Notes: generated by a model not told the origin, from the letters alone. Numbered from the stretch's first letter, positions 1-6,296 are shown. The stretch: DNA of 11,623 nucleotides from DATLZM01 sp035559315 (GCA_035559315.1 DATMBJ010000127.1:1-11623); one strand, 5' to 3'. Translations and numbers: made by a program.

Positions 1-396
1 GGCGATCCCGGCGTGCTCGAGCTGGGCCCGGGCCATGCTCGACGGGGAGTTGGTGAGGGTGGCGAGGGGAAACCCGGCGGCTCGGAGCTGCTCGAGGGCA
101 CCGGGGACCTCCGGGTGCGGCGGGAGGGACCGCATCGTCGCGACCATCGCTTCCCGGTCTTCCTCCCCGAGCTCCACCCCTCGCCGGGCCGCCACCGCCG
201 CCAGGGCCTTCCCCGCGAGCGCATCGAAGCCCTCGTAGGCGTCGGTCAGGGTGGCCACGAGCGACGCGTGGAGCAGGCGCGCGAACCACTCCCCGAGCGG
301 CGGCGGCTCGCCGAACACCCGGGCGAACGGCTCTCGGAGCACCGAGAGGTCGAGGAGAGTTTCGTTCACGTCGAACACCAGTGCCCGCGCCACCAC
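1..396 (-). CDS. Type II haloacid dehalogenase-like HAD hydrolase, N-terminal part (cut by left edge)
   Basis: The visible 132 codons read from a GTG at 396-394 to the window edge with no stop. Residues 7-16 read VFDVNETLLD: HAD motif I with nucleophile Asp9, in the form typical of (S)-2-haloacid dehalogenase relatives. A helical cap follows (about 18-95). Motif II lies at LTNSP (114-118), where Thr115/Asn116 match the Ser-Asn pair of L-2-haloacid dehalogenases. The C-terminal third, with the motif III Lys and motif IV acids, is outside the window. Family members hydrolyse 2-haloacids or other small phosphorylated or halogenated substrates in the cytosol; the real substrate cannot be told. 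The start is supported by a purine-rich GGGAGGGGGG just upstream. A GTG one codon later (393) is equally possible. The gene is divergent from hsp20, with 245 bases between the starts. Confidence 0.85.
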   Translation of the reverse strand, partial: MVARALVFDVNETLLDLSVLREPFARVFGEPPPLGEWFARLLHASLVATLTDAYEGFDALAGKALAAVAARRGVELGEEDREAMVATMRSLPPHPEVPGALEQLRAAGFPLATLTNSPSSMARAQLEHAGIA

Positions 397-436
397 CGTC
401 CCCCCTCCCGCTCAGGCGTACGACCCAGGTCCTCCC

Positions 437-465
437 AGCCTAGCTCGTCACGTCCCCCACGTCGG
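437..465 (-). promoter_or_regulatory. Possible promoter of the HAD hydrolase gene
   Basis: On the minus strand TAGGCT (442-437) fits a TAnnnT -10 box. It lies 40 bases before the GTG start, leaving room for a short leader that carries the purine-rich ribosome binding site. A weak -35 candidate CCGACG (465-460) is 17 bases upstream and matches only the GAC core. This is inference from position and a six-base match. Confidence 0.3.
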
Positions 466-641
466 ACCTTCCCGTCGTCGACCCGGTCGGGGAGTCCGGC
501 CCGCCCGTCCGACCGGTTCGACCTCCACGCGCACGTCGATCCCGTCCCGCACGCTCTGCGTGACCACGGCACGGCGCCGCCAAGGGAGAGACATCGGTGC
601 CCATGGAGGGCGTCGTATCGGCACGAGGAGGTGGCGAGGCG

Positions 642-1136
642 ATGACCGCACTGGCATGCAGGGACCCCTGGGACGAGCTGGCCACCTTCGAGCGGCAGAT
701 CGAGCGGCTGTTCCGGGACACGTTCGGCTCGCTCGAGCGCCTGGCCCCGATCCTGCCGGTGAGGCCGCGGGAGTGGACCCCCGCCTGCGACGTCTTCACC
801 CGGGGCGAGGACCTCATGGCCCGGTTGGAGCTGCCCGGGGTGGACCCCGAGAAGGAGCTCGAGATCACCGTCGAGGACGGGACGCTCTGCGTGCGGGGCG
901 AGCGTCGCTTCGAGGAGGAGAAGGGCGAGGGCTACCTCCGCCGGGAGGTGGCTCGCGGCAGTTTCGAGCCGGCAATCTCGCTCCCCGAGGGGGTGAAGCC
1001 CGAGGACATCACCGCCACCTACCAGGACGGGATCCTGGAGGTGGTCGTGCCCAAGGCCGCCGCCCTCCCGGAGCGGAAGAAGGTGCCGGTGAAGGTGGCC
1101 GGCGAGCGGCGGAAGGACGTACCGGCGGTAGCCTGA
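642..1136 (+). CDS. Hsp20 / alpha-crystallin small heat-shock protein
   Basis: The 164-residue protein is a normal length for a bacterial small heat-shock protein, an ATP-independent holdase that binds unfolding proteins in the cytosol as large oligomers. The N-terminal arm (1-45) contains DPWDELATFERQIERLF, a common Hsp20 opening. The alpha-crystallin domain spans about 46-138, with LELPGVDPE (62-70) and the diagnostic strand GILEVVVPK (130-138). The C-terminal tail has KVPVKV (146-151), which may serve as the I-x-I-type anchor. The ATG at 642 is preferred over an in-frame ATG at 597 because GAGGAGGTG lies about 9 bases before it and homology begins there. No CIRCE or HspR (HAIR) inverted repeat is visible in the 245-base upstream gap, so regulation is unclear. 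The gene is followed at once by a strong hairpin, so it is probably monocistronic. Confidence 0.95.
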   Translation: MTALACRDPWDELATFERQIERLFRDTFGSLERLAPILPVRPREWTPACDVFTRGEDLMARLELPGVDPEKELEITVEDGTLCVRGERRFEEEKGEGYLRREVARGSFEPAISLPEGVKPEDITATYQDGILEVVVPKAAALPERKKVPVKVAGERRKDVPAVA

Positions 1137-1153
1137 GTGCGAGGAGCACGCCG

Positions 1154-1192
1154 AGGCCTCGGGGGCGCGGGCGAGCCCCGCGCCCCCGGCCT
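1154..1192 (+). terminator. Strong hairpin after hsp20 (intrinsic-type terminator without U tract)
   Basis: AGGCC (1154-1158) pairs with GGCCT (1188-1192), and GGGGGCGCGGG (1161-1171) pairs with CCCGCGCCCCC (1177-1187) around a 5-base loop. This gives 16 bp with a 2-base bulge. It begins 18 bases after the hsp20 stop. No T run follows, as is usual in high-GC actinobacteria. It separates hsp20 from the SHOCT-led unit. Confidence 0.6.
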
Positions 1193-1218
1193 GGCCCACT
1201 GAAAGGAGGCGCTTTTCG

Positions 1219-1437
1219 ATGATGTGGGGACCCGGTTGGTACGGCTGGTGGATGCCGTTTGTGTGGCTCGCGTTCCTCGCGCTCATCGTGGCGGGGATCG
1301 TGCTGCTGCTCCGCCGTCCGGAGGGCGACGGCCGCTCCGAGGCGCGGCGGATCCTCGAGGAGCGGTTCGCCCGCGGGGAGATCGACGAGGAGGAGTTCCG
1401 GCGCCGCCTCGAGGTGCTCGCCGGGAGCCGCCGATGA
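1219..1437 (+). CDS. Small membrane protein with C-terminal SHOCT domain
   Basis: The protein has 72 residues. A Trp-rich N-terminus (MMWGPGWYGWWMPF) leads into one hydrophobic membrane segment (about 12-31). A short basic/acidic linker follows, then a SHOCT domain (about 40-67) with the classic pattern RRILEERFARGEIDEEEFRRRLEVL. SHOCT modules are short helical C-terminal domains found on many membrane and secreted proteins; their role is thought to be oligomerisation, but this is not firmly known. The start at ATG 1219 is fixed by AGGAGG 9 bases upstream; a second ATG follows at once. The stop overlaps the next start (ATGA), so it is translationally coupled to the cupredoxin gene. It may anchor or organise something at the membrane for its neighbours, but that is inference. 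Confidence 0.88.
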   Translation: MMWGPGWYGWWMPFVWLAFLALIVAGIVLLLRRPEGDGRSEARRILEERFARGEIDEEEFRRRLEVLAGSRR

Positions 1438-1886
1438 CCCGAAGGGCGCTTGGTGCCGTCCTGCTCGCGGCGGGCCTGCTCGGCCTCGGCCTCACCGCGG
1501 TGGGGGGCGCATGGGGGGCGCCCGCCGGGAGCTGGCTCCCCTGGCCACACGGCTGGATGCACCGGTGGGTGCACGGGGCGCCCGCGACCCTCCCCGCCCC
1601 GCCGGTGCCGGGCGCCCCGGAGGTCGAGGTGGTCGCCCGGGACCTCTCGTTCTCCCCCGCGGAGGTGAGGGTCCAGGCGGGAACCACCGTGAACCTCGTG
1701 CTCCGGAACGAGGGAGCGGTCCTCCACGACCTCACGATCCCCTCGCTCGGGTTCCGCCTGGAGGCCCCGCCCGGCGCGACCGCCGCCGCCTCCCTCACGG
1801 TCCCGACCCCCGGCCGCTACCAGTTCCTCTGCTCGGTCCCCGGCCACGCGGAGGCGGGGATGACCGGCGTCCTCGTGGCGGACTGA
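1434..1886 (+). CDS. Exported cupredoxin (type-1 blue copper protein)
   Basis: The protein has 150 residues. A hydrophobic signal or anchor segment (about 4-28) is followed by a Pro/Trp/His-rich linker and a cupredoxin beta-sandwich (about 62-150). The four type-1 copper ligands are visible: His98 (in AVLHDL), Cys133 and His138 (FLCSVPGH) and Met143 (AEAGM). The C-x4-H-x4-M spacing recalls sulfocyanin-like and cytochrome-oxidase-associated cupredoxins. It should act outside the cytoplasmic membrane as a one-electron carrier or copper binder. The signal segment has no clear lipobox Cys, so it may be cleaved or stay as an N-terminal anchor. The start is set by the ATGA overlap with the SHOCT gene plus a GGGAG upstream. 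Odd feature: His39, His43 and His47 with four Trp residues in the linker could form an extra metal site. Confidence 0.9.
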   Translation: MTRRALGAVLLAAGLLGLGLTAVGGAWGAPAGSWLPWPHGWMHRWVHGAPATLPAPPVPGAPEVEVVARDLSFSPAEVRVQAGTTVNLVLRNEGAVLHDLTIPSLGFRLEAPPGATAAASLTVPTPGRYQFLCSVPGHAEAGMTGVLVAD

Positions 1887-1904
1887 CCGGGCCGCGGGCG
1901 CGTG

Positions 1905-1919
1905 TATCGTGGGCGCGGG
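1905..1919 (+). promoter_or_regulatory. Possible -10 box (TATCGT) before the sigma factor gene
   Basis: TATCGT (1905-1910) fits TAnnnT and lies 9 bases before the in-frame ATG at 1920. It could therefore drive a nearly leaderless transcript of the sigma factor within the 45-base gap after the cupredoxin. No -35 is convincing, and read-through from the upstream genes is equally possible. Confidence 0.25.
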
Positions 1920-1931
1920 ATGGAGGCGCCC

Positions 1932-2459
1932 GTGAGCCGGGACCCGCGCGATGCCGTCTGGCGCTACCGCGACGACGTGTGGCGGCTGGCCCGGCAGCTC
2001 TGTCGCCACCGGGAGGACGCCGAGGACGTCGCCCAGTCCACGCTCCTCAAGGCCGTCCAGCACCTGGACGGGTTCCGCTGGGAGGCGAGCCTGCGGACCT
2101 GGCTCCACCGGATCGCCACCAACGAGTGCCGGATGCTCCGGAGACGGCGGGCGCCGGCCTCCCTCGACGAGATGCTCGAGGCCCTGGCCACGGGGGAGGG
2201 AGGCCCCCGGGAGCCCCCGGATCCGGGCCCGGGCCCCGACGAGCTCGCCGCCGAGGCCGAGGCCCGCCGCCGGGTGGTGGAGGCCCTGGGCGGGATGCCC
2301 GAGCGCTACCGTGCGGCCCTCCTCCTCAAGGACGGCCTCGGGATGCGGGCCGAGGACCTGGCCCGGGCCATAGGGACGAGCGTCCCGGCCGCCAAGGCCG
2401 TGCTCCACCGGGCCCGCCGCGCCCTCCGCCGCGAGCTCGAGCCGGTCCTCGGGCCGTGA
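1932..2459 (+). CDS. ECF-type RNA polymerase sigma factor (sigma-70 family)
   Basis: From the GTG at 1932 the protein has 175 residues, normal for an ECF sigma factor. Region 2 (about 10-75) contains DAEDVAQSTLLKAVQHL (29-45), the region 2.2/2.3 helix, and FRWEASLRTWLHRIATN (48-64). A Pro/Gly/Glu-rich linker (about 85-104) follows. Region 4 (about 112-170) has GGMPERYRAALLLKDGLGM and a helix-turn-helix ending in AKAVLHRARRAL, which reads the -35 element. It directs core RNA polymerase to a small regulon. The start at 1932 is favoured by GGAGG 5 bases upstream; in-frame ATG 1920 or GTG 1902 would add 4 or 10 residues. No anti-sigma gene lies beside it. Instead its stop overlaps the methyltransferase start (GTGA). 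What it senses or controls is unknown. Confidence 0.93.
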   Translation: MSRDPRDAVWRYRDDVWRLARQLCRHREDAEDVAQSTLLKAVQHLDGFRWEASLRTWLHRIATNECRMLRRRRAPASLDEMLEALATGEGGPREPPDPGPGPDELAAEAEARRRVVEALGGMPERYRAALLLKDGLGMRAEDLARAIGTSVPAAKAVLHRARRALRRELEPVLGP

Positions 2460-3103
2460 CCACCGCCCCGATCTTCGAGCGCCTCGCCGAGCGGTACGAC
2501 GCTTGGTACGACGGGCCGGTCGGGCGCGTCGTGTTCCCCCTGGAGGTGGCCTGCCTCCGGCCCCTCCTTGAGGCGCTCCCGCCGCCCGGGCTCGAGGTCG
2601 GCGTGGGGAGCGGCCGGTTCGCCCGGGCGCTCGGCGTCGGGTACGGTGTGGATCCGGCCCACGCCCCCCTCCGGCTGGCGGCGGCGCGCGGCGTGCGCGT
2701 GGTGCAGGGGGTCGGGGAGCGGCTCCCGTTCCGGGACGCGTCCTTCGGGGCGGTCCTGATCGTCGTGACGCTCTGCTTCGCCGACGACCCCTCCCTGCTG
2801 CTCCGTGAGGCACGGAGGGTCCTGCGGCCTGCGGGCGGGGTGGCGCTGGGCGACGTCTTCGCCGAGAGCGCTTGGGGCCGACGCTACCGGGAGCTGGGGG
2901 AGGCGGGCCACCCGTTCTACGGGGCCGCTCGGTTCCTCACCCGCGAGGAGCTCGCCGGGGCCCTCCGCGCCGCCGGCCTCCGCGTCGTCCGCGCCCGCTC
3001 CACGCTCCGCCAGTCCCCCACCGACGCGCCCGCGCCCGAACCGGTCATCGAGGGCGACGACCCCGACGCCGGGTTCGTGGGCTGGCTCGCGGTCCCGGCC
3101 TGA
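2456..3103 (+). CDS. Class I SAM-dependent methyltransferase (Methyltransf_11/UbiE-like)
   Basis: The protein has 215 residues. The N-terminus has FERLAERYDAWYDGPVGRV (7-25), the usual lead-in of UbiE/ArsM-like small-molecule methyltransferases. Motif I is LEVGVGSGRFA (46-56), the AdoMet glycine loop. GVDPA (64-68) gives the acidic residue for the ribose, and LPFRDASFGAVL (90-101) is motif II/III. RRVLRPAGGVALGDV (120-134) is the post-II strand and turn. The C-terminal part (about 140-215) varies between families, so the substrate cannot be assigned. The GTG start overlaps the sigma factor stop, so the two are translationally coupled and probably expressed in a fixed ratio. A small hairpin 30 bases after the stop likely ends the unit. 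The enzyme family is clear; the biological role is not. Confidence 0.9.
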   Translation: MTTAPIFERLAERYDAWYDGPVGRVVFPLEVACLRPLLEALPPPGLEVGVGSGRFARALGVGYGVDPAHAPLRLAAARGVRVVQGVGERLPFRDASFGAVLIVVTLCFADDPSLLLREARRVLRPAGGVALGDVFAESAWGRRYRELGEAGHPFYGAARFLTREELAGALRAAGLRVVRARSTLRQSPTDAPAPEPVIEGDDPDAGFVGWLAVPA

Positions 3104-3133
3104 ACCGCCGGTGGCGCATCGTTCGAGCCGGCC

Positions 3134-3151
3134 CCGCATCGGTGGATGCGG
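3134..3151 (+). terminator. Hairpin ending the sigma factor-methyltransferase unit
   Basis: CCGCATC (3134-3140) and GATGCGG (3145-3151) form a perfect 7-bp stem with a GGTG loop, 30 bases after the methyltransferase stop. There is no T tract. The rest of the 187-base gap to the CBS gene shows no other feature I can support. Confidence 0.45.
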
Positions 3152-3290
3152 AGCGAGGAGGTGAGCGCGGGATCGGGTCGCCGCCTCCCCCTCCTGGGGC
3201 AGGGTCGAGTGGCCTCCGCGCACGGGGTCGTCCGCCCCTGCTGGTCCCGGTCCGGCCCGCGCACGCTGGGGTCGAGGGGGTGGGGACGAG

Positions 3291-3689
3291 ATGAAGGTGC
3301 GCGCGGTCTACACGCCGACCCTGATCCGGGCCGAGCCCCGGGAGACCCTGGCCCAGGCGGCGGAGCGGATGGTGGAGAACGAGGTGGGGGCCCTCGCGGT
3401 GTTCCGCGGGGAGACCTTCGAGGGCATCATCACGGAGCGGGACCTGGTCCGCGCCATCGCCGACGGGGCCGACCCGTGGACGGCGCAGATCGACGAGCAC
3501 ATGACGCCCGACCCGGCGGTGATCTCGCCCGACGCCGAGCTCTCCGAGGCCGCGGCGATGATGCTCAAGCTCGAGGCCCGGCACCTGCCCGTGTGCGAGG
3601 AGGGCAAGGTGATCGGGATGCTCTCGGCCCGCGACATCCTGGTGGACGAGGCCTGGCCGGGGCGCGCCGCCCCCGGGCGCGTGGGGTGA
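3291..3689 (+). CDS. Two-CBS-domain protein
   Basis: The 132-residue protein is almost entirely a Bateman pair. CBS1 covers about 8-60 (TLAQAAERMVENEVGALAVF, then GIITERDLVRAIA at 45-57). CBS2 covers about 71-120 (MTPDPAVISPDAELSEAA, then VIGMLSARDIL at 107-117). The TERD and SARD turns are the usual ribose/phosphate-contacting positions, so an adenine nucleotide such as AMP, ATP or SAM is the likely ligand. Stand-alone CBS-pair proteins of this size are common in actinobacteria, often induced by stress or low oxygen, and usually have no known partner. The ATG at 3291 follows a G-rich GAGGGGG rather than a perfect ribosome binding site. The gene sits alone, downstream of a hairpin, and converges on nrdJ. 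Its partner cannot be read from context. Confidence 0.93.
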   Translation: MKVRAVYTPTLIRAEPRETLAQAAERMVENEVGALAVFRGETFEGIITERDLVRAIADGADPWTAQIDEHMTPDPAVISPDAELSEAAAMMLKLEARHLPVCEEGKVIGMLSARDILVDEAWPGRAAPGRVG

Positions 3690-3691
3690 CG

Positions 3692-3711
3692 GCCCCCGGA
3701 CGCGCCGGGGC
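3692..3711 (+). terminator. Hairpin 2 bases after the CBS gene
   Basis: GCCCCCGG (3692-3699) pairs with CCGGGGC (3705-3711) with one bulged C and a 5-base loop, right after the stop. It is the likely terminator of the CBS gene in the short convergent gap. Confidence 0.5.
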
Positions 3712-3740
3712 ACTCCCTGCCGCGTGCGCCAGGTGAGGCC

Positions 3741-3773
3741 CCGGGGACCGGACCGCGCCGGCGCGGCTCCCGG
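3741..3773 (-). terminator. Nested inverted repeat downstream of nrdJ
   Basis: The perfect 14-base palindrome CCGCGCCGGCGCGG (3753-3766) is nested between CCGGG (3741-3745) and CCCGG (3769-3773). It begins 9 bases after the nrdJ stop on the minus strand, so it is a plausible terminator for nrdJ and may work in both directions in this convergent gap. Confidence 0.45.
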
Positions 3774-3781
3774 ACGACGAC

Positions 3782-5884
3782 TCAGAGCTCGCAGGCGTAG
3801 CCGACGCAACCGCCCGCGTACTCGAGGTCGACCTCGACCGGGGGCGCCGGCCCCTCGGCCGAGTCGGCCAGGAACGTGAGGACCTGGGCGGGTTTGCTCC
3901 CGTAGCGGTAGACGGTGATGCCCTTGACCCGCGCCCGCCAGGCCGCCCGGTAGATCTCCGCCACGTCGTCCACGGTCGCCTCCCGGGGGAGGTTCACGGT
4001 CTTGGAGACCGCCGCGTCCGCGTGGCGCTGGAAGGCGGCCTGCATCCGGAGGTGCCAGGCCGGCGCGATCTCGAGGGCGGTGACGAACGCCCGCCGGACG
4101 TCCTCTGGCACCGCCGGGTTGCCCCCCACCCCGCCGGTCCGCGCGATCTCGGTCATGAGCTCCTCGGAGTAGAAGCCCCGCTCCCGGGCCACCCGTTCGA
4201 AGAGCGGGTTCACCTCGACCAGGCGGGTCCCGAGCACGTTCCGGACGTAGGCCACCGCGAACATCGGCTCGATCCCCGAGGTCGTCCCGGCGATGACCGA
4301 GATCGTGCCGGTCGGGGCGATCGACATCACCTGGGCGTTGCGGAGCGGCGGGCCGCCCCGGCGGGCGAGGGTGCTCTCGGGCCACAGCGGGAACGGACCC
4401 CGCTCGGCGGCGAGCTCGGCCGAGGCCCGCGTCGCCTCCTCCCGGACCAGCCGCGCGATCCGGGCGCCGAGGCGGACCGCCTCCTCGCTGTCGTAGGGGA
4501 TCCCCAGGCCCGCCAGGAGCTCCGCGAGGCCCATCACCCCCACCCCGATCTTCCGGGTGGCCCGCGTGGCCTCCTCGATCTCGGGCACCGGGAACCGGTT
4601 CACCTCGATCACGTCGTCCAGGAACCGGGCCACGAGCCGGACCGTGGCCGCGAGCCGCTCCCAGTCGACGCGCCCGTCCCTGACCATCCGGGCCAGGTTC
4701 ACCGAGGCCAGGTTGCAGGACTCGTGGGGCAGGAGCGGCACCTCCCCGCAGGGGTTCGTGGCCTCGATCCGCCCCCGCCCGGGCACCACGTTGTCCCGGT
4801 TCACCCGGTCCAGGAAGATCAACCCGGGGTCCCCGGTGGCGTGGGCCTGGGCGCAGATCAGCTCGAACAGGTCTCGGGCGTCGACCTCCCGGACCGTCCG
4901 TCCGGTCCTGGGGTTCACCAGGCGGTGGGGCCCGCCGCGCTCGGCGGCCCGCAGGAACCGGTCGGTGACCGCCACCGAGAGGTTGAAGTTCTCGAGCACG
5001 CCCGGGGTCGACTTGGCCCGGACGAAGGCCTCGATGTCGGGGTGGGAGACGTCGAGCACCGCCATGTTCGCCCCGCGGCGGCGCCCCCCCTGCTTCACGA
5101 CGTCGGTGGTGACGTCGTAGACCCGCATGAACGAGACCGGGCCGGAGGCCACCCCGTGGGTGCTCCGGACCACGTCCCCCGCCGGTCGGAGGCGGGAGAA
5201 CGAGAAGCCGGTCCCGCCCCCTGCCTGGTGGATCAGCGCCATGTGCCGGAGCGTGGTGAAGATCGAGTCCAGGGAGTCCTCGACCGGGAGGACGAAGCAG
5301 GCCGAGAGCATCCCGAGGGGGGTGCCGGCGTTCATGAGCGTGGGGGAGTTCGGGAGGAACTCCAGGGCGCGGAGGGAGCGCGAGAACTCCTCCGCCCACC
5401 GCGCCGAGGCCCCGGGGCGGAACGCGTCCTCGGCGGCCGCCACGTGGCGGGCCACCCGGTCCATCATCCCGCCCGTGGACTCCACCACCCGGCCCTCCTC
5501 GTCGCGGAGCAGGTAGCGCTCCCGCAGCACGACGACCGCGTTCAGCGGCAGCTTGAGGTCGTCGCGGACCCCGAGGAGCTCCTTGGCGGCGCGGAGCTCG
5601 GCCCGCCGACGCCGGTACACGACGTAGGCCCGGGCCACGTCGTCGAGCCCGAGGGCCATGAGGGCCCGCTCCACCTCGTCCTGGATGTCCTCGATCCCGG
5701 GGACCCGGAGCCGGCGGCGGGCGAGGGCCTCGACCGCTCGGTCGGCGACCTCCCGGGCCAGGGCGGGGTCGTCGCGCCCCACCTCGCGCATCGCCCGGCG
5801 CACAGCGGCCTCGATCCGGCCGGGGTCGAAGGGGACGACCCGGCCGTCCCGGCGCCGGACCCCGCGGAAGTCGGCCGCACCCAT
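3782..5884 (-). CDS. nrdJ: Adenosylcobalamin-dependent (class II) ribonucleoside-diphosphate reductase
   Basis: It reduces ribonucleotides to deoxyribonucleotides with a B12-generated thiyl radical, without oxygen. Residue numbers count from the in-frame GTG at 5887. The N-terminus (about 6-95) is an ATP-cone regulatory domain. The catalytic barrel follows: FLPNSPTLMNAGT (177-189), Cys197 as first redox cysteine, the radical loop NPCGE with Asn378, Cys380 and Glu382, Cys391 as second redox cysteine (ESCNLASVNLA), and the phosphate loop APTGTIS (524-530). The C-terminus ends in Cys694-x4-Cys699 plus two residues, the shuttle cysteine pair. At about 700 residues it is a compact form without the zinc-ribbon extension of longer NrdJ proteins. 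NPCGE/ESCNL and the absence of any adjacent small-subunit gene support class II over class I. The start is ATG 5884 or GTG 5887; neither has a Shine-Dalgarno sequence, but both lie just after a TACCGT box. Confidence 0.95.
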   Translation of the reverse strand: MGAADFRGVRRRDGRVVPFDPGRIEAAVRRAMREVGRDDPALAREVADRAVEALARRRLRVPGIEDIQDEVERALMALGLDDVARAYVVYRRRRAELRAAKELLGVRDDLKLPLNAVVVLRERYLLRDEEGRVVESTGGMMDRVARHVAAAEDAFRPGASARWAEEFSRSLRALEFLPNSPTLMNAGTPLGMLSACFVLPVEDSLDSIFTTLRHMALIHQAGGGTGFSFSRLRPAGDVVRSTHGVASGPVSFMRVYDVTTDVVKQGGRRRGANMAVLDVSHPDIEAFVRAKSTPGVLENFNLSVAVTDRFLRAAERGGPHRLVNPRTGRTVREVDARDLFELICAQAHATGDPGLIFLDRVNRDNVVPGRGRIEATNPCGEVPLLPHESCNLASVNLARMVRDGRVDWERLAATVRLVARFLDDVIEVNRFPVPEIEEATRATRKIGVGVMGLAELLAGLGIPYDSEEAVRLGARIARLVREEATRASAELAAERGPFPLWPESTLARRGGPPLRNAQVMSIAPTGTISVIAGTTSGIEPMFAVAYVRNVLGTRLVEVNPLFERVARERGFYSEELMTEIARTGGVGGNPAVPEDVRRAFVTALEIAPAWHLRMQAAFQRHADAAVSKTVNLPREATVDDVAEIYRAAWRARVKGITVYRYGSKPAQVLTFLADSAEGPAPPVEVDLEYAGGCVGYACEL

Positions 5885-5898
5885 CACCAGCCACGGTA
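5885..5898 (-). promoter_or_regulatory. Candidate leaderless -10 box of nrdJ (TACCGT)
   Basis: On the minus strand TACCGT (5898-5893) lies 5 bases before GTG 5887 and 8 bases before ATG 5884, with no Shine-Dalgarno sequence between. This is the actinobacterial TAnnnT-then-start pattern of leaderless mRNAs. If correct, nrdJ has essentially no 5' untranslated leader and cannot carry a cis riboswitch from this promoter. Confidence 0.4.
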
Positions 5899-6095
5899 CC
5901 CCGAGCCGCGGCGAGCGGCACCCCGGGGAGCGTCGGAGCCTTGAAGGAGCCCGCGGCGGCGCGCATCTCTATGGTTGGAGGAAGCCAACGGGACGATCCC
6001 TCCCGCCGGGCTCCCCGGCGGGGGTCGGGCCGCCGGGCGAGGTCCCCCTCGGTCGGCGACCGGTCGGGGTGGTCCGTCGGAGCTGGGCTCGGTGA

Positions 6096-6134
6096 CGGGT
6101 CCCCCGACGGAGCGGTCGGCCGTCGGGGGACCCG
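6096..6134. repeat. Perfect 15-bp inverted repeat with 9-base loop
   Basis: CGGGTCCCCCGACGG (6096-6110) is the exact reverse complement of CCGTCGGGGGACCCG (6120-6134); the loop is AGCGGTCGG. It lies between acnA and nrdJ, far from either gene end (about 210 bases upstream of nrdJ and 190 downstream of acnA). It is therefore not an obvious terminator for either gene. Confidence 0.7.
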
Positions 6135-6244
6135 CTCCCCGGGACGTCCGTGGAGGCCTCGCCTCCCCAGGCCACGCCCCGAGCGGGACCTCGCGCGGGA
6201 GGTGGCTGCGGCCCCGTCGGGTCCCGTCGGGAGCCCGCCGGGCC

Positions 6245-6296
6245 GGTTCCGAGGGCCGGTCGGTGGCCCGACGCCGGCCCGTCCCCTCTCGGAACC
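6245..6296 (-). terminator. Long compound hairpin downstream of acnA
   Basis: GGTTCCGAG (6245-6253) pairs with CTCGGAACC (6288-6296). Inside it GGCCGG (6254-6259) pairs with CCGGCC (6274-6279), and TCGG with CCGA around a TGGC loop. It begins 27 bases after the acnA stop on the minus strand. There is no U tract, but the extent and perfection of the outer stem make a terminator or mRNA 3'-end stabiliser likely. Confidence 0.6.

Noticed and set aside
448..594. A 48-residue minus-strand frame between the HAD gene and hsp20 whose middle (VVTQSVRDGIDVRVEVEPV) looks protein-like.
   Set aside because: No ribosome binding site, no family recognised, and the second half is Arg/Pro/Gly filler. It could be a gene remnant, but nothing in the sequence proves it.
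397..641. A heat-shock operator (CIRCE or HspR HAIR repeat) or sigma-dependent promoter for hsp20.
   Set aside because: No matching inverted repeat and no convincing -35/-10 pair on the plus strand in this gap.
1219..1437. The SHOCT membrane peptide as a classical anti-sigma factor.
   Set aside because: It lacks a zinc-binding anti-sigma (HxxxCxxC) motif or any anti-sigma fold, and is separated from sigma by the cupredoxin; kept only as a hypothesis in the findings.
3146..3290. A GAGGAGGTG Shine-Dalgarno-like string near 3154-3162 in the gap before the CBS gene.
   Set aside because: No start codon at proper spacing opens a credible frame; the downstream plus frame is a shadow over the CBS gene.
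5970..6010. GGGACGATCCC beside a small stem recalls the ACGR loops of the guanidine-II (mini-ykkC) riboswitch.
   Set aside because: The loop does not close as a clean ACGR tetraloop, there is no second ACGR hairpin, and no transporter gene lies downstream.
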